This document shows positions 9,124 to 16,859 of a stretch of DNA of 64,000 nt, piece by piece (positions within the stretch are counted from its first letter, which is position 1; the number at the start of each line of letters is the position of its first letter). This DNA is from CANDOC01 sp965261725 (lineage in GTDB: Bacteria; Pseudomonadota; Gammaproteobacteria; Pseudomonadales; Endozoicomonadaceae). Below the pieces are notes generated by a model that saw only the letters and a program-made list of their open reading frames with translations, ran no database searches and was not told the origin of the DNA. Both the position numbers and the translations under genes were made by a program. The stretch covers positions 310,001 through 374,000 of the forward strand of contig CBDHDU010000002.1 of NCBI GenBank assembly GCA_965261725.1, read 5' to 3'.

Positions 9124-9521
9124 GCTTCGTTCACCTGTTCTCCGGGGGACCTTTCATTTCTCCGAATGCTGAGATCATCCCATGGCTGCCTGTGCTTGCC
9201 TGTATGGCAAAAAAGTACGATTCATTCCCTTGAGTGGCGGCAAAAGACACGGGTAATCATACAACCCAAGTCCTTTATACAAATGACAGCAACCTGTGGG
9301 CAGAAACCACATCATTTATCCGCCGGTACGATAAAACCCATATTCACATGGATTAGAGGATGGCAAAAGCCCTCATGTGTGTTTTTACAAAGGCGACACG
9401 GTAGTAAAAATGAGATATCAGCTTTCTGCGCCTGTTCAGGGCATACATTTTCCAGCATTCTTCATGACAGAAAATGTATGCCCACCACATAGATTATGGA
9501 ATAAATACGCTTAATGGATGC
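9124..9521. other. Non-coding gap between rodA and mltB
   Basis: 398 bases between two genes that are normally close. The open frame on the plus strand here (9166-9492) has no recognisable domain or ribosome site and I do not call it a gene. The gap holds a long inverted repeat at 9439-9483 and presumably the mltB promoter; nothing else stands out. Confidence 0.6.
9439..9483. repeat. 14-base perfect inverted repeat downstream of rodA
   Basis: Arms GGGCATACATTTTC and GAAAATGTATGCCC are perfect complements separated by 17 bases. It lies about 40 bases beyond the rodA stop on the transcribed side. It could be a terminator without a T-run, a protein-binding palindrome, or the relic of a small mobile element. 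Confidence 0.7.
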
Positions 9522-10667
9522 TTAACCCCGCGTCAGCAGGTTACGGTGGGTGTGTATCGACATCAACATACCAAAGCCCGCCATTAAGGTAACCAGCGAG
9601 GTTCCACCACGACTCACCAACGGCAAAGGCACACCCACAACCGGCAGAATGCCACTGACCATGCCGATATTTACAAACAGATAAACGAAAAACGTCAGCG
9701 TAATACTACCTGCCAGCAAACGGCCAAAGACGGTTTGAGCATTCAAGGCAATAAACAAACCACGTCCGATAATCAGCGCATAAATCGCTAACAGCACCAG
9801 CACGCCCATTAACCCGAATTCTTCAGCCAGTACCGCCAGAATAAAGTCAGTGTGACTTTCAGGCAGGAAGTCCAGATGAGACTGTGTTCCTAACAACCAG
9901 CCTTTGCCGTAAACGCCACCGGAACCGATTGCTATTTTTGACTGGATAATATTCCAGCCAGAACCCCAGGGATCACTTTCAGGATTAAGGAAAGTCAACA
10001 CCCGCTGTTTCTGATAAGCCCGCATCAGGTAATTCCAGAGTATCCACAGTGCGGGGATTGCCAATAATGCCGCGGAAAAAATCACACGTTTTCTCAGCCC
10101 CGCCAGCAGCAGTACAAAAATACCCGATGCACCCACCAGCAAAGAAGTTCCCAAATCAGGCTGCTTGGCAATCAGAGCAACCGGCATACCTACCAGCAGC
10201 AAAGTAACAACAACCGTTTTTACACCGGGCGGCAAAACCTGACGGGAGACCCATGCAGAAATCACCACCGGCATCACCAGTTTCAATACCTCAGAAGGCT
10301 GAAAACGAAAACCGGGTAATGCCAGCCACCGTTGCGCCCCTTTTGCGCCATCTCCAACAACCAGAACGGCAACCAGCATGACCAGACCTGCCAGATATAG
10401 CCATGGCGAAAGACGGCTCAGGAAGCGTGGTGACAACTGGGCTATTCCTACCATTGCCACAAAACTGATACCGAGATAAACCGCCTGCCGCATCACCATA
10501 TCAAGGTTCTGACCACTGGCACTGTAAAGAATAAACAGTCCGCTACCGGTCAGTATCAACAGCAGGGTTATCAACCAGGGGTCAATATGCCAACGCATGG
10601 CAAGTGGTAACTGCTGACCCAGATTGTGACCTGAATCAGCCTGCCTGACGAAATCCTGCTGACTCAT
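9522..10667 (-). CDS. rodA: Rod-shape SEDS glycosyltransferase RodA
   Basis: 381-residue polytopic SEDS protein that polymerises lipid II during cell elongation as partner of PBP2. Family marks include the KQPDLGTSLL motif, the long periplasmic loop with GSGGVYGKGWLLGTQSHLDFLPESHTDF, and the end motif GVPLPLVSRGGTS. About ten hydrophobic helices are visible. The start codon overlaps the mrdA stop as ATGA, so the two are translationally coupled. Confidence 0.96.
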   Translation of the reverse strand: MSQQDFVRQADSGHNLGQQLPLAMRWHIDPWLITLLLILTGSGLFILYSASGQNLDMVMRQAVYLGISFVAMVGIAQLSPRFLSRLSPWLYLAGLVMLVAVLVVGDGAKGAQRWLALPGFRFQPSEVLKLVMPVVISAWVSRQVLPPGVKTVVVTLLLVGMPVALIAKQPDLGTSLLVGASGIFVLLLAGLRKRVIFSAALLAIPALWILWNYLMRAYQKQRVLTFLNPESDPWGSGWNIIQSKIAIGSGGVYGKGWLLGTQSHLDFLPESHTDFILAVLAEEFGLMGVLVLLAIYALIIGRGLFIALNAQTVFGRLLAGSITLTFFVYLFVNIGMVSGILPVVGVPLPLVSRGGTSLVTLMAGFGMLMSIHTHRNLLTRG

Positions 10668-12553
10668 TCGTTACCTCCTTTGCTGGCAGTCCCTTTAGAA
10701 ATTGCCTGCTCGTTGTCTTTTAGCAGGTAAGCGTCCATGACTTCTTTCACCAGATTCGCAGAGCCTTTACTGTTCTCGATGATCACAGACACAACGATTT
10801 CCGGCTTTTTAGTGGGAGCGAAGCCCGCAAACAAACTGTGGTCACGCTGGAATTCTTTCAGCTTTTCAGCATCATACTTTTCCCCCTGGGGAATACTGAC
10901 AACCTGCGCCGTTCCGGTTTTGCCTGCAATGTCGTATTTTCTGTTTCTGCCAATACGCCAGTTGGCGGTACCCGTCGGGCTGCTGACCACATCGTCCAGT
11001 GCGTCAATCACCAGATCCCAGTAAGCATCATTTTGCAGCACGATATCTTTGCTCTCCGGTCGCTGCTCGACCAGATTATCCGGCTCATCATCCTTATCAT
11101 TCAGCACCACATTTTTAGCCAGACGAGGCTTAACGTATTTACCTCTGTTTGCTACCAACATCATGGATTCAGCTAACTGCATCGGTGTAGACAGCATATA
11201 GCCCTGCCCGATAATCGCGATGATCGTTTCTCCCGGGTACCAAGGCTGGTTATAAAGTGCTTTTTTCCATGCACGGGATGGCAGCAAGCCAGGGCGTACT
11301 TCTCCCAAATCCAGCTCTGATGATTCACCCAGACCAAATCTGGAAGCAAAAGCGTGCATATTGTCGATACCCAGACGATTTGCCTGAGCATAAAAATAAG
11401 TATCGTTTGATACTGTTATAGCTCTCTTCAGATTAACCCAGCCATGGCCCTGTCGTTTCCAGTTACGATACTTGTGATCGTTATTTGGCAACTTGAAATA
11501 GCCCGGATCGAAAACCCGATCTGAAGGGGTAACGACATTATTCTCCAACAGTGCCAGCGCCATAATGGGCTTCAATACAGAAGCTGGAGGGTACTCACCC
11601 AGTGTCGCCCGGTTATACAGTGGCCGGTTAATATCATCCCGCAGGCCGCTATAAGTGGGCGAATCAATACCCGTAACAAACAGGTTGGGGTCAAATCCGG
11701 GGGTACTCACTAATGCCAGTACACCACCAGTATTGGGATCAATGGCAACGATAGCGCCACGTTTATCACCTAAAGCTTTAACCGCCGCTTGCTGCAGCTC
11801 AGAATCCAGATAGAGTTCAAGGTTTTTACCCGGCTCGGGGGGCACTTCTTTCAACACCCGCAGGACTCGCCCACGGGCATTGGTTTCTACTTCCTGATAG
11901 CCGGGCTTACCCATCAGGTAAGGTTCGTAATATTTTTCGAGTCCAATTTTACCGATCGTGTCAGTACCACTGTAACGACTGGCATCAACAGATTTCAGCT
12001 CGCGTTCGTTAATACGCCCGACATAGCCAACCGAGTGAGCAAAATCCTGACCCTTAGGGTAATAACGAATCAAGCGAGCACTGACTTCTACACCGGATAA
12101 CCGGAACTGGTTTACCGATATCCGGGCAATTTCTTCTTCGGTCAGATTATATTTGAGCGGAACTTCTTCAAAGGGGCGTCGCCGACGCACTCGATCACGA
12201 AATTTCTCAAGATCGCTGCCTTCAAGCGTCAGAATGTCCTGCAGTGTATCGAGTGTTTCATCAAGGTCATCGACCCGTTCCGGCACCACCACTAGTAGAA
12301 AACTTGGCCGGTTATAAGCCAACATCTCACCATGGGTGTCATAAATCAGGCCACGGGTTGGGGGAAGTGGACGCAGGTGAATACGGTTTTCATCAGAGAG
12401 CGTAGCCAGATCATCGTGCTGATCGACCTGCAGGTAAACCAGTCGGGATACCAGCAACGTTGTCAGCAAAAACATGCAAATCAGTGCCAGTATCAACCGG
12501 ATATTAACAATGCGCCCTTCCTGGGAATAGTTTTTAAAAGTATCTAATGACAT
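10664..12553 (-). CDS. mrdA: Penicillin-binding protein 2 (elongation transpeptidase)
   Basis: Class B PBP of 629 residues with one N-terminal membrane helix (about residues 17-40), a pedestal domain beginning with RPLPPTRGLIYD, and a transpeptidase domain with S325-x-x-K328 (ASVLK), S382-N-D384 and K545-T-G547. It cross-links the side wall in the elongasome together with RodA, encoded directly downstream with a 4-base overlap. Length and motif spacing are ordinary. Confidence 0.97.
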   Translation of the reverse strand: MSLDTFKNYSQEGRIVNIRLILALICMFLLTTLLVSRLVYLQVDQHDDLATLSDENRIHLRPLPPTRGLIYDTHGEMLAYNRPSFLLVVVPERVDDLDETLDTLQDILTLEGSDLEKFRDRVRRRRPFEEVPLKYNLTEEEIARISVNQFRLSGVEVSARLIRYYPKGQDFAHSVGYVGRINERELKSVDASRYSGTDTIGKIGLEKYYEPYLMGKPGYQEVETNARGRVLRVLKEVPPEPGKNLELYLDSELQQAAVKALGDKRGAIVAIDPNTGGVLALVSTPGFDPNLFVTGIDSPTYSGLRDDINRPLYNRATLGEYPPASVLKPIMALALLENNVVTPSDRVFDPGYFKLPNNDHKYRNWKRQGHGWVNLKRAITVSNDTYFYAQANRLGIDNMHAFASRFGLGESSELDLGEVRPGLLPSRAWKKALYNQPWYPGETIIAIIGQGYMLSTPMQLAESMMLVANRGKYVKPRLAKNVVLNDKDDEPDNLVEQRPESKDIVLQNDAYWDLVIDALDDVVSSPTGTANWRIGRNRKYDIAGKTGTAQVVSIPQGEKYDAEKLKEFQRDHSLFAGFAPTKKPEIVVSVIIENSKGSANLVKEVMDAYLLKDNEQAISKGTASKGGNE

Positions 12554-12867
12554 CAGTCAGTCGCTGGAATCCCGGGTTTTAGTATTCAATTTGCTTATAA
12601 GTACCCAGCCTGCTGCTTTTTCAAGCTTGGGGGAGCACCTGAGGAAAGTGTTTCAATCAGGCATGGAGGAATTAAAACAGTTTCCATCACCTTTGGTAAT
12701 GGTTACTGCTATCCATGATTAAAAACCTGAATATTGAAAACAGCCTTTCACAGCAAAAATTAATTAAAACAATGTACGCGATATCGTCCGACACGATATC
12801 GCTACCGTCAACCCGGATAGCTCCCAAAAAGCTTCCGTCGGTTTGCATAAAATGCCTAGGCGGGTAA
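12554..12867. other. Non-coding gap between mrdA and rlmH
   Basis: 314 bases, unusually long for this normally compact cluster. It contains the palindrome at 12778-12802 and AT-rich sequence; no gene is supported here. Confidence 0.6.
12778..12802. repeat. Perfect palindrome between rlmH and mrdA
   Basis: Arms GCGATATCGT and ACGATATCGC flank a 5-base centre (CCGAC). It lies about 65 bases beyond the rlmH stop and 225 bases upstream of mrdA. It may be a terminator hairpin for rsfS-rlmH or an operator; there is no T-run. Confidence 0.6.
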
Positions 12868-13335
12868 TTATTTGTGGTAGGGGTGTCCGGTCAGTACAGT
12901 CCAGGCGCGGTAAAGCTGCTCTGCAACCAGTACTCTGACCAGTGGATGTGGCAGGGTCAGTGGTGATAATGACCAACGTTGATCGGCCCGCGCCACGCTT
13001 TCCGGCGCTAATCCTTCAGGACCACCAATCAGCAGGCTGATGTTACGTCCATCGTCACGCCAGCGTCCGGCCTGCTCTGCCAGCTGCTCGGTTGACCAGG
13101 TTTTTCCGCCGACTTCCAGCGCAATAACCCGGTCACCCGGCTTAATTGCCGCCAGCATCTGCTCACACTCACGGCGTTGTAAGCGGGCAAGATCACTGCC
13201 CTTGCCACGTTTCCCTAAAGGAATTTCCTGCAGCTCCAGCGAGAAATCCTGAGGCAGGCGGCGGGCATATTCGTGGTAGCCGTCTTCAACCCACTTGGGC
13301 ATCCGGCTACCAACGGCAATCATTCGGATACGCAT
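12868..13335 (-). CDS. rlmH: 23S rRNA (pseudouridine1915-N3)-methyltransferase RlmH
   Basis: 155 residues, the usual length. SPOUT-class methyltransferase: N-terminal RIRMIAVGSRMPKWV, the SAM-binding knot with LLIGGPEGL, and the conserved C-terminal LPHPLVRVLVAEQLYRAW followed by HPYHK. It methylates pseudouridine 1915 of 23S rRNA in assembled ribosomes. It lies 15 bases downstream of rsfS, the universal partner gene. Confidence 0.97.
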   Translation of the reverse strand: MRIRMIAVGSRMPKWVEDGYHEYARRLPQDFSLELQEIPLGKRGKGSDLARLQRRECEQMLAAIKPGDRVIALEVGGKTWSTEQLAEQAGRWRDDGRNISLLIGGPEGLAPESVARADQRWSLSPLTLPHPLVRVLVAEQLYRAWTVLTGHPYHK

Positions 13336-13350
13336 TGTTTATTTACACCG

Positions 13351-13692
13351 TTATTCGGCAACTTGCGCTTCTTCAGTTTCCCAGAGACGTTCCAGGTCAT
13401 AGAACTCACGGGTAGCGGGCAGCATGATATGTGCAACAACATCGCCGAGATCAACCAGTACCCATTCAGCTTTTTCAGTACCTTCGTGGCCCAGCGGACG
13501 GACACCATTCTTTTTACTGATATCAATAACCGCATCAGCCAGTGATTTTACGTGGCGGTTAGACGTACCGCTGGCAATGACCATGTAGTCGGTAATGCTG
13601 GTCAGGTGGCTTACATCGAGGGTTGTAATGTCGTTACCTTTCAGCTCATCGATTGCATTGACAACCAACTGCTTGAGTTCATCGGATCGCAT
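13351..13692 (-). CDS. rsfS: Ribosomal silencing factor RsfS
   Basis: 113-residue protein that binds L14 on the large subunit and blocks subunit joining under starvation. Conserved features are DVSHLTSITDYMVIASGTSNRH, the HEGTEKAEWVLVDLGDVVAHIM core and FYDLERLWE near the end. It normally follows nadD; here the upstream neighbour is proA with a 129-base gap and no nadD. Confidence 0.96.
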   Translation of the reverse strand: MRSDELKQLVVNAIDELKGNDITTLDVSHLTSITDYMVIASGTSNRHVKSLADAVIDISKKNGVRPLGHEGTEKAEWVLVDLGDVVAHIMLPATREFYDLERLWETEEAQVAE

Positions 13693-13740
13693 GAAGTTGC
13701 AGATACCTTTGTATCAATTTAAGAGAGTCCAACGAGTGTA

Positions 13741-13778
13741 GCGGCAAGTGGCGGGGTATTGAAACCTGCACTTGCCGC
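13741..13778. terminator. Hairpin between proA and rsfS
   Basis: Perfect 10-base arms GCGGCAAGTG and CACTTGCCGC with an 18-base loop sit 44 bases downstream of the proA stop, where nadD is found in relatives. It is a plausible proA terminator, though no T-run follows on the minus strand. Confidence 0.5.
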
Positions 13779-13821
13779 AACACAACTGACCGTGTACTTA
13801 GGGGCTGGCGACCCGGGTGTG

Positions 13822-15087
13822 TTACTTCCGGATATGACCATCGCCTAGCACAACGTATTTCTGAGATGTCAGCCCTTCCAGTCCAACCGGTCCCCGGGCA
13901 TGAATCTTATCTGTGGAAATGCCGATTTCAGCGCCCAGACCATACTCTAAACCATCCGCAAAGCGGGTTGAAGCGTTGATCATTACTGAGCTGGAATCCA
14001 CTTCCCGCAGGAACTGCCGTCCCTTAGTGTAGTTTTCAGAAATCAGAGCATCTGTATGATGGGAGCCGTATTGGTTGATATGAGTGATAGCCTCTGCCAT
14101 ATCGTCCACCAGTTTGATACTCAATACCGGAGCCAGATATTCAGTGCTCCAGTCTTCTTCTGTTGCAGCCACAATATCCGGCAAAATTGCCAGCGTTTTG
14201 TCACAACCACGAAGCTCAACACCATGCTCTGCGTATGCAGCTTGCAGGCGAGGCAGGATATCAGCAGCAACCGATTGATTGACCAGCAGCGTTTCCATGG
14301 TATTGCAGGTGCCATAGCGATGCGTCTTGGCATTGACCGCAATATCAAATGCCTTGTTCAGGTCAGCCTGATCATCAATATACACATGACAAATACCATC
14401 AAGATGTTTGATGACGGTGACTTTGGCATCCTGACTGATACGCTCAATCAACCCTTTGCCGCCACGGGGAATAATGACATCGATATATTCCGGCCGGGTA
14501 ATCATTTCACCAACCACGGCGCGATCTGTGGTTTCGATCACCTGCACAGCATCTTCAGGCAACCCGGCTTGCTTCAGTCCACGTTGAATGCAGGCAGCAA
14601 TGGCCTGATTGGAATGGATCGCTTCACTACCACCGCGCAGCACTGTTGCATTTGAAGACTTCAGGCACAGGCTGGCGGCTTCAACCGTCACATTCGGGCG
14701 TGATTCATAAATAATACCAATAACACCCAATGGTACGCGCATGCGCCCTACCTGAATCCCGCTGGGGACATAGTGCAAATCATTAATATCGCCCACCAGG
14801 TCAGGCAATGCCGCGACCTGATGCAGCCCTTCAATCATCGTGTCGATACGAGCAGGTGTCAGTTCCAAGCGGTCAACCAGCGCTGCTGCCAGCCCTTTTT
14901 CTTGCGCGGCGACCAGGTCTTTGCGATTCGCCTCTATCAGCGATTCACGTGATTCATCCAGTGCTTTGGCAATTTCAACCAGTGCACTGTTACGTGCCAT
15001 AAGAGTTGCACTTGCTATCGCTGCTGCTGCCTGACGGGCACGCTGACCTACCTGATGAACATAAGTGCTAATTGCTGTATCGGACAC
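13822..15087 (-). CDS. proA: Gamma-glutamyl phosphate reductase
   Basis: 421 residues, the normal length. It reduces gamma-glutamyl phosphate with NADPH in proline synthesis. Visible family segments are GVIGIIYESRPNVT, SSNATVLRGGSEAIHSN, the catalytic-cysteine region THRYGTCNTMETLLV, and DALISENY followed by VNASTRFADG-type sequence. The start is GTG at 15087 with a GGAG site seven bases upstream. Its usual neighbour nadD is missing. Confidence 0.96.
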   Translation of the reverse strand: MSDTAISTYVHQVGQRARQAAAAIASATLMARNSALVEIAKALDESRESLIEANRKDLVAAQEKGLAAALVDRLELTPARIDTMIEGLHQVAALPDLVGDINDLHYVPSGIQVGRMRVPLGVIGIIYESRPNVTVEAASLCLKSSNATVLRGGSEAIHSNQAIAACIQRGLKQAGLPEDAVQVIETTDRAVVGEMITRPEYIDVIIPRGGKGLIERISQDAKVTVIKHLDGICHVYIDDQADLNKAFDIAVNAKTHRYGTCNTMETLLVNQSVAADILPRLQAAYAEHGVELRGCDKTLAILPDIVAATEEDWSTEYLAPVLSIKLVDDMAEAITHINQYGSHHTDALISENYTKGRQFLREVDSSSVMINASTRFADGLEYGLGAEIGISTDKIHARGPVGLEGLTSQKYVVLGDGHIRK

Positions 15088-15191
15088 AGTGATACTCCAT
15101 TCTTATACTGTGATAAAGGGAAATGGTTTACCGCGCGTTACCAGTATAAAAAACGCCCGATAAAACAAACCTTTTTATGCTGTTTTGGATT

Positions 15192-15215
15192 CAGGCTGAT
15201 CATAACACCAGCCTG
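15192..15215. terminator. Possible terminator after the sensor kinase pair
   Basis: Short hairpin with 7-base arms CAGGCTG and CAGCCTG and a 10-base loop, 31 bases beyond the kinase stop. It is weak and has no clear T-run. Confidence 0.35.
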
Positions 15216-15245
15216 TAGCCACTATCACTATTCACTCCCTGTATT

Positions 15246-16859
15246 TCAGGTTATAGGCAGGGTAAACAGGAAAGTTGTGCCGCCTTCCGGGTTTCTTTCT
15301 GCCCACAAACGACCACCGTGAGTCTGGATAATCGACATGCAAACAGACAGGCCGATGCCCATACCTTCTGTTTTGGTTGTATAAAAAGGGGTGAACAGTT
15401 TTTCTTCAGCGCCTTCAGCCAGCCCGTAACCACGGTCTTTCACTGAAACCTCTACAAACTCTTCGTTCACCTGTCGGCTTTTGATCCAGATACCTTCTGT
15501 CCGGGCAGGTTGTCCCTGCATGGCTTCCATACCATTTCGAAGCAAATTTAAAGCAACCTGTTGAATCTGAACCGGATCAACGCGAACCGCCGGTAATTTT
15601 TCTTCAAGCCCGGCATGAATCTCAATACCATTGTTACGCGCATCGACTTCGGCCAATCGAACCACATCCTGAATCAACCGGTTACAATCAACCTTTTCAA
15701 GACAGTGATCCGGCTTTTTCACAAAACTTCTGATTCTGGAAATAATATCGCCCGCCCGACGCGCCTGACTGGATATCTTTTCCATCGCCTGGCAAAGGCT
15801 TTCAATATCCATTGGTTCACGTTTTACCAGTCGCTGGCTTACCTGAGCATAATTGGATATTGCGGTCAATGGCTGATTCACCTCATGGGCGAACCCGGCC
15901 GCCATTTCCCCCATGGTACTTAACCGGGAAACATGGGTGACCTTTTCCTGCTGTATTTTGAGATTATCCAGCGCTTTAGCCAGCGCCGCTTTCTGCCGTT
16001 TCTTTTCGGTTATATCCCGAAATACCATGACACCGCCGTTGGGTTTGTCATCGGAGAACATCGGGTTACAGACCAACTCAGCATCAAAAGGGGTTCCATC
16101 CTTGTGGATAAGTGAAACATCATCCTCAACACCGGACTCGCCGCGAGTCAGCATATCGCTCATTAATGACTGGACCGGGTTTGACGCATCAACATTCAGA
16201 CGCTGCAATCTTTCAATTATCGGAAAGCCTACAACAGACTCTTCATCCCATCCTGTCAAACGACAGGCTGCCGGATTGGCAAATGTAATTGAGCCTTCAG
16301 TATCAACCCCGAAAATACCTTCCCCCATACTCTCAAGAATACGCTGATTTTCCGCTTCCAACTGACGGTTCCGACTCGAAAGCGCCTGTTCCAGCCGGTG
16401 TATTTTCAGCTGAGTTTCAACCCGGGCGATCACCTCTTCAGCCTGGAAGGGCTTGGAAATAAAATCGACGGCACCGGTTTCTAACCCTTTAACCTTGTCC
16501 CGGGTGTCATCCAGCGCTGACAAAAAGATAATGGTTATATTGGATGTTTCCGGGTCTGCCTTCAGGCGCTTGCAAACTTCATAACCATCAATACCCGGCA
16601 TCATAATATCCAGCAGCACCAGAGCTGGTTTACCCTTTCGGGCAATATTCAGCGCATTTTCACCATTTTTGGCGACCAGTAATTTATAACCACGTCCGGA
16701 TAAAGTCTGCAGCAGCACCTGTAAATTAGTCGGGTTATCATCGACCAACAGAATGCGTTCCGGGTTATCGACAGATTCTGATGCATGAGAAGCCTGCTCC
16801 GTTTCACCCGTATCAGGTGATGAGACAGCGGGTCTTGGGTCAGCATGTGTAGGGGTCAT
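15246..16859 (-). CDS. Response receiver - PAS - histidine kinase
   Basis: 537 residues. An N-terminal receiver domain (about 34-150) has phosphoacceptor Asp84 in VLLDIMMPG and Lys136 in ISKPF. A PAS domain (about 170-285) and a coiled linker follow. The dimerisation domain has His325 in FAHEVNQP, and the ATPase domain ends with TKTEGMGIGLSVC. Lacking membrane helices and a DNA-binding domain, it is a cytosolic kinase that can itself receive a phosphoryl group. The upstream frame is open for 23 more codons, but the ATG at 16859 overlaps the stop of the larger kinase gene as ATGA, so I start there. The overlap suggests the two proteins act in one relay. Confidence 0.9.
   Translation of the reverse strand: MTPTHADPRPAVSSPDTGETEQASHASESVDNPERILLVDDNPTNLQVLLQTLSGRGYKLLVAKNGENALNIARKGKPALVLLDIMMPGIDGYEVCKRLKADPETSNITIIFLSALDDTRDKVKGLETGAVDFISKPFQAEEVIARVETQLKIHRLEQALSSRNRQLEAENQRILESMGEGIFGVDTEGSITFANPAACRLTGWDEESVVGFPIIERLQRLNVDASNPVQSLMSDMLTRGESGVEDDVSLIHKDGTPFDAELVCNPMFSDDKPNGGVMVFRDITEKKRQKAALAKALDNLKIQQEKVTHVSRLSTMGEMAAGFAHEVNQPLTAISNYAQVSQRLVKREPMDIESLCQAMEKISSQARRAGDIISRIRSFVKKPDHCLEKVDCNRLIQDVVRLAEVDARNNGIEIHAGLEEKLPAVRVDPVQIQQVALNLLRNGMEAMQGQPARTEGIWIKSRQVNEEFVEVSVKDRGYGLAEGAEEKLFTPFYTTKTEGMGIGLSVCMSIIQTHGGRLWAERNPEGGTTFLFTLPIT

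Noticed and set aside
9166..9492. 108-codon open frame between rodA and mltB
   Set aside because: No ribosome site, no domain and atypical composition; part of it is the long inverted repeat.
12764..12976. 70-codon open frame overlapping the rlmH 3' end
   Set aside because: It is a shadow of rlmH on the same strand in another frame, with no ribosome site or domain.
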